Assembly: GCA_965225915.1 (NCBI GenBank)
Contig: OZ245326.1
Location: forward strand, 3,410,001 to 3,474,000
Reading direction: 5' to 3'
Origin: JAAXHH01 sp965225915
GTDB taxonomy: Bacteria > JAAXHH01
Length of the DNA stretch: 64,000 nucleotides
A program made the position numbers and the translations under genes. Positions 8,479 through 17,723 of this stretch are shown piece by piece. The notes under the pieces are model-generated. The model did no database searches and had not been told where the DNA came from. It saw only the letters and a program-made list of their open reading frames with translations. Each line of letters begins with the position of its first letter. Position 1 is the first letter of the stretch.

Positions 8479-9229
8479 CCATACCTCCACGACAATGCAG
8501 ACATTGATTGATTAGTTCCGTCAATCGACCGTAATCCACGCCGAGCGCGGGTTTCGGCAAACATACATCAGATCCGTCGTTGGGCCAAACTTTTTCAACG
8601 ATACCCACCGCGGCGACCGGCAAGCCGCAGTGTACTGCCGAAATCACTTCATCCAACAACCCTCCACCAGCTACATCTACCCCCGCCTGTGCCCACGCAC
8701 TGAGGTTTTCCCCGGTCCAGGACCGCCCAATCCGTCCGTACACAGCCCTTTGGGGGGACATACCCATCGATACGGCGGCTCGCTCGAGGCTGAGCGACCA
8801 ACGGGCGTCATAGGGTTCGTTCATATTGGGGTACCTCGGGCCCAGTCGATCGTCGTTCGATCCCCGGAGCGGATTCTCGCCGGTGCAATTGATATGATCC
8901 TCAATGATCACGCAAGATCCCGCTCCGAGTTCCCCAACCAGGGATGAACATCCAACTGCTATAATCAAACCCTCGGACCGCAACGTCCCCAGGACACGCA
9001 CCGCATCGATTCTGCGTTCCAGGTCCATGCCCGTATTCAGGTATAGCACCTGTGTCGGACCGGTTCGATACACCGATTCGAAGGGTGCCCAGGATGCCGG
9101 TGAATCGATCTCCTTCCACGGAAACGCGTTCGAAGATTCGACGGGAAGCATAAGGCCGACGATCCTGCAACCCTGCAGCCGTTCTCCCACCCGGCTGGCC
9201 AACTTCGAGATTCTATCGTACGTCATCAT
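8468..9229 (-). CDS. Purine nucleoside phosphorylase-like protein, divergent N-terminus
   Basis: The middle of this 253-residue protein matches the PNP/MTAP fold: IIEDHINCTGENPLRG, GPRYPNMNEPYD and GLPVAAVGIVEKVW. PNPs cleave purine nucleosides with phosphate. The usual glycine-rich phosphate-binding loop near the N-terminus and the GRxHxYEG segment are not recognisable; residues 20-70 read differently (GCRIVGLMLPVESSNAF). It may have altered chemistry or none. It sits between divIVA and the DksA-like gene in a housekeeping run, where many bacteria carry an intact PNP gene. Confidence 0.75.
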   Translation of the reverse strand: MMTYDRISKLASRVGERLQGCRIVGLMLPVESSNAFPWKEIDSPASWAPFESVYRTGPTQVLYLNTGMDLERRIDAVRVLGTLRSEGLIIAVGCSSLVGELGAGSCVIIEDHINCTGENPLRGSNDDRLGPRYPNMNEPYDARWSLSLERAAVSMGMSPQRAVYGRIGRSWTGENLSAWAQAGVDVAGGGLLDEVISAVHCGLPVAAVGIVEKVWPNDGSDVCLPKPALGVDYGRLTELINQCLHCRGGMDDG

Positions 9230-9288
9230 GATCGTACCTGTACGCCGACAGAATGTAGTATGTCAGTTTCGATCAGTGGGAACCCCGG

Positions 9289-9783
9289 TCAAATCGCCTG
9301 ACCCGTAGTTGCCGTGTCTTCGATTTCGCCCGTCATGCTCCGCATCGAGCTAAGCTGTTCCTGGTGGGATTCCAGCAGGATTCTGAATTTAACCTCGTAG
9401 TTTTTTCTCAAGGTGGTGAGTTCCCGAAGCTCTCGCTTGATTTCGGTAACCTGGCTGTTCGCGTCGGCTATCCATCGGTCCGCCTGGTTTTCCGCTTCCT
9501 TCAATACGTTTTCCGCTTCTTTCATGGCATTGGCCTTCATGTCATGAATGACCCGCTGCGCGGAGACCAGCGCGTCTTCCAGGAGTTTTCGCCTCCTGCC
9601 GATATCTGTCAGTTCGCCTTCCATCTCCGCAACCTTCCCGCGCAGTGTTTGGTTTTCCCTGGCGAGCGTATCGAACGCGCTGGCGGTCGAATTCAGAAAC
9701 GCCTCCACTTCATCCATGTCATAACCGCTTACCCAACGCGACCTGAATTTCTGACTCCGTATTTCTTCCGGACTCATGTCCAT
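9289..9783 (-). CDS. divIVA: DivIVA-domain coiled-coil protein
   Basis: The N-terminus has the DivIVA signature: SPEEIRSQKFRSRWVSGYDMDEVEAFL. It is followed by a long coiled coil (about residues 30-155) rich in Glu, Lys and Leu. DivIVA proteins bind curved membranes at poles and septa and recruit division or growth factors. The ATG at 9781-9783 is preferred because AGGTGA lies just upstream; the longer frame to 9807 lacks a site. It is adjacent to yggT and yggS, the classical division-cluster neighbourhood. Length is about 164 residues. Confidence 0.88.
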   Translation of the reverse strand: MDMSPEEIRSQKFRSRWVSGYDMDEVEAFLNSTASAFDTLARENQTLRGKVAEMEGELTDIGRRRKLLEDALVSAQRVIHDMKANAMKEAENVLKEAENQADRWIADANSQVTEIKRELRELTTLRKNYEVKFRILLESHQEQLSSMRSMTGEIEDTATTGQAI

Positions 9784-9815
9784 GAAATCACCTCGTTTCG
9801 GGCACACTCCTGCCG

Positions 9816-10640
9816 TTAAATCTGAAGCAACAGTGGCAGGAGACTCACCTGGATAAACCTGAGTATCAGGATAGCTATCAGTGGTGAAAAATCGATGCCG
9901 TACGTAGACGGCAGTATTCTTCGTATGGGCGTCAGAATGGGATCACTGTACAGGATGAGCATCTGAAAGAGCGCGTTGCCCGTATCCGGGTTGAAAAACG
10001 AGAGCACCGCGCGCACGAGTATCACGATGAAAAGCACGTCGAAAACAAAGTCGATCAGGTAGACGATGCTCTCCTGGATCATTCTGAACAAAGGCTGGTC
10101 AGGCTGGGCGAACAGCGCTTCGAACTGGTACAGTGCCAGGGCATGAACAACGCCTAACACCAAAATCCCCAGTAGTGCGGATATGTCCGCCCGTCCTATT
10201 CGGTGACCTGTAACACGACGGATGGGGCCGAGGAACATGTGGGCGATATTGTGCATCATGTGTCCCGACTGGCTGAATGCGAAAGGAGATTCAATGGAGA
10301 TGAAAAACGCGCCGAGGAACAGGATGGCCAGTACCCGCACGACAAAATCGAACACGTCCAGCAAACCGGAGAGGATAGAGACCGGCATAGGGACGCCCGA
10401 AATTACGGTGGCGAGGAACCCGCGAACAACCACGAGGGCGAGTATGGCAAACAGGGGCGACCAGTCGAAACGCGGTTCGCCTCGCATGATGATTTGCCGG
10501 ATGGGCCGAAGTACAGGCTCTGTCGCCGTATAAAGGCCCCGTTGGATAGGATTCTCGCTGAACGGGCTCGCCGCGGGCATGAAGAGCCGCAGGCCGAACG
10601 CCAGCATGTAAATATGTATTAGGAACTCGATCAATCCCAT
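9816..10640 (-). CDS. yggT: YggT-family membrane protein with two YggT repeats
   Basis: Two YggT domains are present. Each has the paired hydrophobic helices and a conserved arginine motif: first around NPIQRGLYTATEPVLRPIRQ, then around DPILTPIRRILPSTYGID. The 274-residue length is that of the duplicated form. Family members are inner-membrane proteins of unclear role linked to osmotic stress and division. The gene follows yggS on the minus strand by 37 bp and precedes divIVA, as in many bacteria. Confidence 0.88.
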   Translation of the reverse strand: MGLIEFLIHIYMLAFGLRLFMPAASPFSENPIQRGLYTATEPVLRPIRQIIMRGEPRFDWSPLFAILALVVVRGFLATVISGVPMPVSILSGLLDVFDFVVRVLAILFLGAFFISIESPFAFSQSGHMMHNIAHMFLGPIRRVTGHRIGRADISALLGILVLGVVHALALYQFEALFAQPDQPLFRMIQESIVYLIDFVFDVLFIVILVRAVLSFFNPDTGNALFQMLILYSDPILTPIRRILPSTYGIDFSPLIAILILRFIQVSLLPLLLQI

Positions 10641-10677
10641 GTTGGATCCCTGTTTTCACTTCGGAAATATGCGGCAT

Positions 10678-11367
10678 TCACGCCTGGCGGGCGCCGAAAA
10701 TGGCCGTTCCGACGCGAACCATATCCGCGCCTTCTTCAATGGCGGCCTCGAAGTCATGGGACATGCCCATGGACAGTACGTTCATACCAACGTCGGCGAT
10801 ACCGGCGGAGGCTATGCGGTCCCTCGTTTCCCGAAGTAGCTGAAATGCCGGCCGGGCATCCTGCGGATCGGGCGTAAACGCCGGAATCGTCATCAGTCCC
10901 TTGACGGCCAACCGGGGCAGCGTGGACAGCTGTTCCGCGAGTTCCATCGCCCGGTCGGGTTCTACGCCCGCCTTCGTCTCTTCCGACGAGGTATTTACCT
11001 GGATCAACACGGGCATGGTCCTGCCCGTGTGCTGCAGCCGACGGTCCAGTTCCTGGCCAAGCGAAAACCGGTCGACTGAATGAATCATATCGAAAATCCG
11101 CACCGCGAACTTCGCCTTGTTCCGCTGCAACGGACCGATCAGATGCCACGTGACTCCGTCGTCCGGTCGATGCTTCTCCAGCGCCTCCTGCACCCTGTTT
11201 TCCCCGAAATTCGTCACACCGGCCCGTCGAGCTTCTTCAATCATCGAGAGGGGCTTGGTTTTCGATACCACAATGAGGTGAATGGATGAGGCCTCGCGGC
11301 CGGCTCGTTCGGCAGCCCTGGATATACGGTCGTACACCTGGACCAGATTGTCGTTGATCGTGGACAA
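10678..11367 (-). CDS. yggS: PLP-binding homeostasis protein, YggS/PROSC family
   Basis: The 229-residue single-domain PLP-binding barrel has the PLP lysine in LIVVSKTKP and further motifs FGENRVQEALEK, WHLIGPLQRNK, SVDR and LSMGMSHDFEAAIEEG. YggS proteins control free pyridoxal phosphate and amino-acid balance without known catalysis. The start codon is TTG at 11365-11367, with GAGG 8 nt upstream. It heads the yggS-yggT-divIVA run and is divergent from comM across 135 bp. Confidence 0.93.
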   Translation of the reverse strand: MSTINDNLVQVYDRISRAAERAGREASSIHLIVVSKTKPLSMIEEARRAGVTNFGENRVQEALEKHRPDDGVTWHLIGPLQRNKAKFAVRIFDMIHSVDRFSLGQELDRRLQHTGRTMPVLIQVNTSSEETKAGVEPDRAMELAEQLSTLPRLAVKGLMTIPAFTPDPQDARPAFQLLRETRDRIASAGIADVGMNVLSMGMSHDFEAAIEEGADMVRVGTAIFGARQA

Positions 11368-11502
11368 GAGATCAGCCTCACCGAAAAATTAGTTTTTTAA
11401 TATATGTGACGCGGGACGGATTGGCAACATAAATCCTTCAGCGCTTTCATTGTAAAGGGAAACGAGGTTTTGCCCTTCTCGCCGACTGTATGAGACGTAT
11501 AC

Positions 11503-13119
11503 ATGCCACGGAACGGGATGCTGGATTACCCCTTCCATCGCATGCAGTCTATGACTGTACTCGGTACGGAGGGTTGCGTGCTTTCTCGGGTTTCAAGCGG
11601 TGCCCTACACGGCATCGATGCCTTTCTTGTGGACGTGGAAACGCACATTACGAACGGCCTGCCTCATTTTTCAACCGTCGGGTTGCCCGACACCGCCGTA
11701 AGGGAGAGCAAGGATCGTGTTGAGGCGGCGATAAAGCAATCCGGATATTCCTATCCCTACCGGCGAATTACCATCAACCTGGCGCCCGCGGATGTGCGCA
11801 AGGCAGGTTCGTCATTCGATCTGCCCATCGCCGTGGGGATACTGGCCGCGTCGGCACAGTTACCGGGCCAGTCACTCGAAGATACGATCCTTCTGGGCGA
11901 ATTGTCGCTGAATGGGGCGCTGCGTCCGATAAGAGGCGCGTTGCCGATCGCGCTTGCCGCACAGCGTCTGGGCGCGCGGCGGATTCTCCTGCCAGTAGAG
12001 AATGCGGAGGAGGCGGCGATGGCCCGAAACATCTGCGTGCATGGCGTGCCCTCTCTGGAATCGGCGGTACGTTTCCTGCAGGGCAGAGTTACCCTGAATC
12101 GGTTCCAGTGCGATGTGAACAAGCTTCTTACCGCCCGGGAGGAATCCCCCTTTGATTTCGCCGATGTCAAAGGGCAGGACCACGTTAAACGCGCCATTGA
12201 AGTGGCTGCCGCCGGTTCGCACAACCTGTTGCTTATCGGTCCACCGGGATCGGGCAAAACCATGCTCGCTCGCTGCGTACCTTCCATACTTCCCGATTTC
12301 ACCCTCGAGGAAGCGCTGGAAACCACGAAGATCCATAGCGTGGCCGGAAAGATACCGCCCTTTACGCCCCTGGTCACCTCCAGGCCCTATCGTGCGCCGC
12401 ATCACACCATCACCGACGCCGGGTTGATCGGCGGTGGGAGATATCCGAAACCCGGCGAGGTCTCTCTCGCCCACAACGGTGTGCTGTTCCTCGACGAAAT
12501 CCCTGAATTCAGAAAGCATGTGCTCGAGCTACTGCGGCAACCCCTCGAAGAAGGTAAGGTAACCATTTCCCGGGCCGCCCGGTCCCTGACCTATCCCGCG
12601 CGATATACCCTGGTCGCTGCCATGAATCCTTGTCCGTGTGGATACTTCGGTGATCCACGTCATGAATGCACCTGCCTGCCCACCCAGATACAGCGTTACA
12701 TGACCCGGATTTCGGGTCCGCTGCTCGATCGGATCGACCTGCATATCGAGGTGCCTGCCGTTCCGTTCAAGGCCCTTAGCGACGGTTCGCGCGGCGAATC
12801 CTCCGAATGCATCCGGGTCCGGGTCAACCGGGCCAGGGAACGTCAGCTGCGACGTTTTAAGGACCATCCCTCTTCGTTCAGCAACGCCCACATGGAGCCC
12901 CGCGACCTCCGCCGGTTCTGCAGGATGGACCCCAGGGCCCAGGAATTGCTGCGAAGCGCAATCGCACGGCTGGGCCTGTCCGCCCGGGCCTACGATCGTA
13001 TTCTAAAGGTCGCCAGGACCATCTCCGACATGGTCGGCGAGGACCGCATCAACGCGGAACACGTGAGCGAAGCGATACAGTATCGCACGCTGGACCGGGC
13101 CAGATGGCTGGAATCCTGA
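11503..13119 (+). CDS. comM: YifB/ComM-family Mg-chelatase-like AAA+ ATPase
   Basis: The 538-residue protein has an N-terminal Lon-protease-like fold (TVGLPDTAVRESKDRV, RRITINLAPADVRK). A Mg-chelatase AAA+ domain follows, with Walker A GPPGSGKTML near residue 247, Walker B VLFLDEIPEF near 330, and a C-terminal helical domain. ComM is a hexameric branch-migration helicase acting in natural transformation. The first ATG at 11503 is used; ATGs at 11518 and 11551 are equally possible, and the family usually begins close to the latter. A small cysteine cluster, NPCPCGYFGDPRHECTC, is typical for the family. Confidence 0.93.
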   Translation: MPRNGMLDYPFHRMQSMTVLGTEGCVLSRVSSGALHGIDAFLVDVETHITNGLPHFSTVGLPDTAVRESKDRVEAAIKQSGYSYPYRRITINLAPADVRKAGSSFDLPIAVGILAASAQLPGQSLEDTILLGELSLNGALRPIRGALPIALAAQRLGARRILLPVENAEEAAMARNICVHGVPSLESAVRFLQGRVTLNRFQCDVNKLLTAREESPFDFADVKGQDHVKRAIEVAAAGSHNLLLIGPPGSGKTMLARCVPSILPDFTLEEALETTKIHSVAGKIPPFTPLVTSRPYRAPHHTITDAGLIGGGRYPKPGEVSLAHNGVLFLDEIPEFRKHVLELLRQPLEEGKVTISRAARSLTYPARYTLVAAMNPCPCGYFGDPRHECTCLPTQIQRYMTRISGPLLDRIDLHIEVPAVPFKALSDGSRGESSECIRVRVNRARERQLRRFKDHPSSFSNAHMEPRDLRRFCRMDPRAQELLRSAIARLGLSARAYDRILKVARTISDMVGEDRINAEHVSEAIQYRTLDRARWLES

Positions 13120-13147
13120 GCGCGAAGGACGTTGGCCATAAACACCT

Positions 13148-13175
13148 TTGAATCCCTCAGGGTCCGTGATATAGT
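13148..13175 (+). promoter_or_regulatory. Possible sigma-70-like promoter before the lipoprotein gene
   Basis: TTGAAT at 13148-13153 and TATAGT at 13170-13175 are separated by 16 bp, in the short gap after comM and 66 bp before the lipoprotein ATG. The match is by eye only. Confidence 0.3.
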
Positions 13176-13240
13176 AATAACAGAAGAAACGCCATCGGAA
13201 TTTTCCGGCTTATTGACGGAACTGCTGAGGGTTCGACATC

Positions 13241-14371
13241 ATGGATATATCGAAAGGGGGGTTGGCACGACTCGCCGTCTTCCTCCTGTTGATTGCAGGC
13301 TGCGGAATTCCAAATTCGCAGGACTCCGCCGTCGAATTCTCCGCCGACCAATTTGCTACCCTGGTGGATACCATTTCCGAACCCGGCGGTTTCTTCGACA
13401 GCGACAATATCGTATCCAACGAGGAAGGCTATCTCCACGTAAAACAGAAGCTCGAACGCATAGGCGTGAGCGGCGGGGTCTACATCGGCGTGGGGCCCGA
13501 TCAGAATTTCACGTACATCGCGCAGATCAGGCCGCAGTATGCCTTCATTCTAGATATCCGTCGCGACAACCTTATCGAGCATTTGATTTACAAGGCCATT
13601 TTTGCGTTGGCGGAAACGAGAACGGAATTCCTTTCCCTGCTCTTCAGCAAACCCCTTTCGGATTCCCTGTTCAATGACCGGGACCCCTCGATCGAAGATC
13701 TGGTGGCGTACTTCGACCGCACGTCCGGCGCCGATGATTACTACCGTCGCAACCTGGAACGTATCCAGGCGCAAATACGGACGTTCGGAGTTTCTTTAAG
13801 CGATGAAGATTACTTGCGTGTATCCGAGTTGTACCGGGCTTTTTTCGAGCGGCACCTGGACCTGAAGTGGGAGTACCGGTCGGATGGAAACCGCGGGATT
13901 GCCTTCATCACCTACCGGTCCTTTTTACTGGGCCGGGATCTTGAGGGCGATCTTGGCAACTTTCTCAATTCGGACGAGGACTACCTGTTCATCCGGAACA
14001 TGCAGGCGCGGAATGCTATCATACCCGTCACAGGGGACTTCGCGGGCAGCCACGCCCTCCAGGCCATCGGGCGCTACGTACGGGAAAGGGGCGATCGCGT
14101 ATCCGTATTCTATCTCTCGAATGTCGAATACTATCTCTACCCCGACGGATTCCTGGACGAATTCGCTGAGAACATCCGGTACCTGCCGACGGACAGCCGC
14201 AGCGTGATTATCCGCGCATTCGTGAACCTGAGTCAGAAGGCCCATCCAAAGCGGGTAAACAGCCACCTGATGACTACGGTAGTCCAGTACACGCGATCCT
14301 TCAGCCAGCTGTTCGCCGACGGAGCCTACCGGTCCTACTTCGACCTGGGTGTTAAAAACTACATGCAGTAG
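13241..14371 (+). CDS. Lipoprotein of unknown function, possibly LIC_10091-like
   Basis: The N-terminus is a lipoprotein signal with lipobox cysteine at residue 21 (LLLIAGC), so the 376-residue product should be anchored to a membrane outside the cytoplasm. The body has GGVYIGVGPDQNFTYIA, followed by AFILDIRRDNLIEHLIYKA and EFLSLLFSKPLSD. From memory this resembles an uncharacterised family annotated LIC_10091 in Leptospira and seen in other FCB-type genomes. The glycine-rich start and Asp-rich strand recall a methyltransferase-like fold, but no function is known to me. The stop is 3 bp from the convergent aminotransferase stop. Confidence 0.75.
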   Translation: MDISKGGLARLAVFLLLIAGCGIPNSQDSAVEFSADQFATLVDTISEPGGFFDSDNIVSNEEGYLHVKQKLERIGVSGGVYIGVGPDQNFTYIAQIRPQYAFILDIRRDNLIEHLIYKAIFALAETRTEFLSLLFSKPLSDSLFNDRDPSIEDLVAYFDRTSGADDYYRRNLERIQAQIRTFGVSLSDEDYLRVSELYRAFFERHLDLKWEYRSDGNRGIAFITYRSFLLGRDLEGDLGNFLNSDEDYLFIRNMQARNAIIPVTGDFAGSHALQAIGRYVRERGDRVSVFYLSNVEYYLYPDGFLDEFAENIRYLPTDSRSVIIRAFVNLSQKAHPKRVNSHLMTTVVQYTRSFSQLFADGAYRSYFDLGVKNYMQ

Positions 14372-14374
14372 GGA

Positions 14375-15667
14375 TCATAGCGTCTGCTCGACCGTTTCCA
14401 CGGCTTCCCGGAGCACCCGTGCTATGCGGCCCACCTCGTCTTCAGTGACGATGTAGGGCGGGCTGATCGCGACGTGATCGCCGTTGACCCCGTCCAGGGG
14501 ACCTGGTGCGCCGGGCATGATCAGTACACCCCGGTCGAAGGCTTCTTTCACGATGCGACCCGTCACACCCAGCACGGGATCGAAGGGAACTCCCCGGTCT
14601 TTGTCCGCCGCGAATTCGATCCCGCAGAGCAGGCCCTTGCCCCGTACCGTTCGCACGATGGACAGGTCGGTCAACGTCTGCAGCTGTTCAAGCATTACAT
14701 CACCCATTTCCGCACAACGCCTTACGAGATCATGACTTTCGACATATTCCTGCACCGCCAGGGCGGTGGCGCAGGACAGGGGATTGCCGCCATAGGTGTG
14801 GCCGTGTACGAACGCTGGGGCTGTTTCGTAAATGGTCTCGTAAATCTCGTCTCGCGCGATGGTCGCGGCGATCGGGGTATAGCCGCTGCTCAGTCCTTTT
14901 CCGGTCGCCATCAGGTCCGGTACAACTCCCCAGTGGTCGATCCCGAAGTTGACCCCGGTCCTGCCGTAGCCGGTAACGACTTCATCGATGATCATGAGTA
15001 TTCGGTAATGATCGCAGATCTCTCTGACTGTCCTGAAGTAATCATCGGGCGGCGTCAGTCCGGCGGCGGATGTTCCCAGCACGGGTTCGACGATAAACGC
15101 GGATATGTACTCCGCGCCAATCTGCCGGATGACGCGCTCCAGTTCGTCGGTGCTGTGCTGCGATATGTGGGGGAAATCCAGCAGATACGGTGTGTAGTCC
15201 TTCCTCCAGGCTGACCGACCCGACATGGACAGGGCGCCGATCGTATTGCCGTGCCAGCTCTGCCAGCAGGATATGACCTGGTACTTGGACGGGTTTCCGG
15301 ATTCGATGTGGTATTTCCGCGCGATCTTCATGGCGGCTTCCGTGGCCTCCGATCCGCCGGAAACAAAAAACACGCGTCCCATGCCCTCCGGGGTCATTTC
15401 AGTAATCTTGCGGGCGAGGTCGATTTGGGGCTGACTGATGAACTGGCCGTAGGCGAAGGCGACTTTACGGGCCTGGTCGGCCATGGCCTCGGCGATTACC
15501 TCGACCCCGTGACCGATACTGATAACGTGTACCCCTGCGCAGGCATCCAGATAGACCCTGCCTTCCGTGTCATACAGATTACATCCCTTGCCGTGCGAGA
15601 TCCGGGGCCAATGGTCCTTCCGGGCACGGTGAAAGATACGATTGCCTGAGTTTTGCTGACGTGCCAT
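14375..15667 (-). CDS. Class III pyridoxal-phosphate aminotransferase
   Basis: The roughly 430-residue protein has the class III pattern: GGSEATEAAMKIARKYH, SWHGNTIGALSMSG, IVEPVLGTSAAGLTPP, MIIDEVVTGYGRTG, and the PLP lysine Lys257 in ATGKGLSSGYTPI. Such enzymes use omega-amino acids, amines or beta-alanine with pyruvate or 2-oxoglutarate; the exact substrate is not readable. I chose the ATG at 15665-15667 with GGAG upstream over a GTG six codons earlier. It follows the acetoacetate-decarboxylase-like gene on the same strand by about 46 bp, so the two may form an operon. Confidence 0.9.
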   Translation of the reverse strand: MARQQNSGNRIFHRARKDHWPRISHGKGCNLYDTEGRVYLDACAGVHVISIGHGVEVIAEAMADQARKVAFAYGQFISQPQIDLARKITEMTPEGMGRVFFVSGGSEATEAAMKIARKYHIESGNPSKYQVISCWQSWHGNTIGALSMSGRSAWRKDYTPYLLDFPHISQHSTDELERVIRQIGAEYISAFIVEPVLGTSAAGLTPPDDYFRTVREICDHYRILMIIDEVVTGYGRTGVNFGIDHWGVVPDLMATGKGLSSGYTPIAATIARDEIYETIYETAPAFVHGHTYGGNPLSCATALAVQEYVESHDLVRRCAEMGDVMLEQLQTLTDLSIVRTVRGKGLLCGIEFAADKDRGVPFDPVLGVTGRIVKEAFDRGVLIMPGAPGPLDGVNGDHVAISPPYIVTEDEVGRIARVLREAVETVEQTL

Positions 15668-15713
15668 GTGTGCTCCACGAATCACGAACCCGTCTCGGAG
15701 ACCGGGCGTCCGG

Positions 15714-16559
15714 TTACCTTAGAATACGCTGGTCGCTTAAGTCCTTGCCGCCGACGGTCTTGACGATACCCGCGCCGCGAAAAGCGACCTGGTCCAGTTC
15801 CTGAAACGCGTTGACGATATGATACTGGGTCGGCAGATCCTGCCACGTGGCCCGATGGAACCGTACGCTGCCTTTTCCGTGCCACTGCGCGATCACTCTG
15901 CGGTTAGGAGTGGCGGACGGTGTCAACACGGCGTATTCGGCATCGGCTGTACCCCATTCGCCGGTTCTGGGAACATACTTGTAGTGAAGGGTCCCCGATT
16001 GAACAGGATCCTCTTCCTGAACCGCGGGTACGACCACCCCCTCGTCAGGCGACCTTTTCATCTCCGTGAGACACATGTCCATGAAGGCAAATCCAAGCCA
16101 GTCCGCCGTGCAGCGGGTCTCTCCGTTCAGGACAACGGGAGGAGGGATCGCGCAATAGATCTTTGAAAATCCCAGTTGTTCCCTTCCCGTCAGGATCGGG
16201 TCGGCGAGGTTTTCCCACAACACGGCGAGGAAGGGACCCCTGGCTCGGTCCTCGCTCCCTTCAAATTCAGCCGGGAAACTCACCCCCAGGGTATTGTATC
16301 CCCTTCCGGCCAGCCATTCTATTTCGGTCAGATAGGAGACGGTCACGGTAACCACCGGTTCGCCACCCAGCCTGAATCCCACTGGAAGCAGGGCTTCAAG
16401 TTGTTCCGCCCTGGTAATGAAACTCACGGAGTAAGAAGTGGCCCACGGGGAATCCTGACATTCGAATCTGCGTCCGTCCGGTCCTTGCCTCGGGCCTAGT
16501 CCCGGACCGAAATGTGTCGGCATCATGTACATCTGGCCAGGTTGGAGCTTGTAAGGCAT
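15714..16559 (-). CDS. Acetoacetate decarboxylase-family protein
   Basis: The product is about 281 residues from an ATG at 16557-16559, preceded by a GGGGGAG ribosome site. The family core is ENLADPILTGREQLGFSK, with the candidate Schiff-base lysine at Lys133 in GFSKIYCAIPPP. Classical acetoacetate decarboxylases have a Lys-Lys pair here; this protein has one Lys followed by Ile, so decarboxylation is not certain and it may be a family member with other chemistry. It is cytoplasmic, lies upstream of the aminotransferase, and has a promoter-like sequence in front. Confidence 0.75.
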   Translation of the reverse strand: MPYKLQPGQMYMMPTHFGPGLGPRQGPDGRRFECQDSPWATSYSVSFITRAEQLEALLPVGFRLGGEPVVTVTVSYLTEIEWLAGRGYNTLGVSFPAEFEGSEDRARGPFLAVLWENLADPILTGREQLGFSKIYCAIPPPVVLNGETRCTADWLGFAFMDMCLTEMKRSPDEGVVVPAVQEEDPVQSGTLHYKYVPRTGEWGTADAEYAVLTPSATPNRRVIAQWHGKGSVRFHRATWQDLPTQYHIVNAFQELDQVAFRGAGIVKTVGGKDLSDQRILR

Positions 16560-16665
16560 TCGGCATTCTCCCCCGGAAACCCAACGGTGCGGCATCCTGA
16601 TCCGGCTCGAACCGGAATGATCTAAAATTGGACAACCAAATATAAACTGGCGTTTCAATGGTGGG

Positions 16666-16695
16666 ACTATATACAATCCATTCAGTCAATGTCAA
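16666..16695 (-). promoter_or_regulatory. Sigma-70-like promoter for the decarboxylase-like gene
   Basis: On the minus strand TTGACA (16690-16695) is followed by TATATA (16668-16673) at 16 bp spacing, or TATAGT (16666-16671) at 18 bp. It lies in the 165-bp gap between the divergent decarboxylase-like and aldo/keto reductase genes, about 107 bp before the start at 16559. The -35 box is a perfect match. Confidence 0.45.
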
Positions 16696-16724
16696 GATCG
16701 GGGTACGCGATTTGCGAGGTGGCC

Positions 16725-17711
16725 ATGCGACACAGGATCCTGGGGAAAACAGAAATTCGGGTCAGCGAGATCGGCTTCGGCGGATTGTTTGTTTCGTCCA
16801 TTGGTTCGGATCGTGCCGATGCCGTGAGGGCGGTTCGACGAGGACTGGAACTAGGCATAAACTGTGTTGACACGGCGCCGGCGTACCACGATTCGGAGGA
16901 AGTGCTGGGCCAGGCCTTGGAAGGCGTGGATCAGCCCTACATCCTATCGACCAAGCTCGGCGGGCGTCCCGATCCCTTCGAACCCCGGGACAAGGACCAG
17001 TTGCGGCGGTCCGTAGAGACCAGCCTGGAACTGCTGAAGAGAAACACGATTGATATACTCATGATCCACGAACCGGACCGGCCCGGCCAGTATGACTGGT
17101 ATACGGATTGGGAGAAGTTTCACGGACCCGTTTGCGAACTGCTCGCGGAATTGAAGTTCGAAGGTATAATCCGTCACACCGGCCTTGGAGGGACCACGGC
17201 ATATACGCTGCCCGCCATTATGGCGACCGGCGCATACGACGTGGTGCTCACGGCATTCAATTACAGCCTGCTCTGGCAGGAAGCCCGGCACGCGGTGATC
17301 CCCGAGGCCGTGAAACAGAACATGGGAATTATCGTGGGATCGCCCCTTCAGCAGGGGGCGCTGGCCGCTTGCTACACCGACCAGGTGAAAAACGGTGCTC
17401 CATGGTTGTCACCGCCCCGCCGCGAGCAGTTCAAGCGGCTGTACGACCTGGTGGCGGAACTGGGTATGTCCCTTCCGGAACTGTCGATCCGCTGGGTGAT
17501 CACCAATCCGCTCATTTCCACGGTGCTGTCTGGTTCGAGGTCGGTCGCAGAGGTCGAACAGAACGTCGGTTACGTGGAAGCCGGGCCGCTTCCGGAGGCG
17601 GTTATGGAGCGGGTGCAGGAAATCGCGGACCTGGTTCCCTTTCGACCTTTCGAGGAGCCTTTTGGTCTTCCGTTCAGGCGCTCCTACCGGGGACCAGGCT
17701 CCGCGCGATAG
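16725..17711 (+). CDS. Aldo/keto reductase family oxidoreductase
   Basis: The catalytic tetrad of the AKR barrel is visible as Asp49, Tyr54 (DTAPAYHDSE), Lys77 (STKLGG) and His115 (LMIHEP). The N-terminal RILGKTEIRVSEIGFGG is the typical opening. The start at 16725 is chosen because GAGGTGG lies just upstream; an ATG at 16689 is in frame but lacks a site. The 328-residue protein is cytoplasmic and should use NADPH to reduce a carbonyl or to act on a sugar such as fucose or galactose. It is divergent from the decarboxylase-like gene and convergent with the efflux operon. Confidence 0.9.
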   Translation: MRHRILGKTEIRVSEIGFGGLFVSSIGSDRADAVRAVRRGLELGINCVDTAPAYHDSEEVLGQALEGVDQPYILSTKLGGRPDPFEPRDKDQLRRSVETSLELLKRNTIDILMIHEPDRPGQYDWYTDWEKFHGPVCELLAELKFEGIIRHTGLGGTTAYTLPAIMATGAYDVVLTAFNYSLLWQEARHAVIPEAVKQNMGIIVGSPLQQGALAACYTDQVKNGAPWLSPPRREQFKRLYDLVAELGMSLPELSIRWVITNPLISTVLSGSRSVAEVEQNVGYVEAGPLPEAVMERVQEIADLVPFRPFEEPFGLPFRRSYRGPGSAR

Positions 17712-17723
17712 GAATACCCTTCT

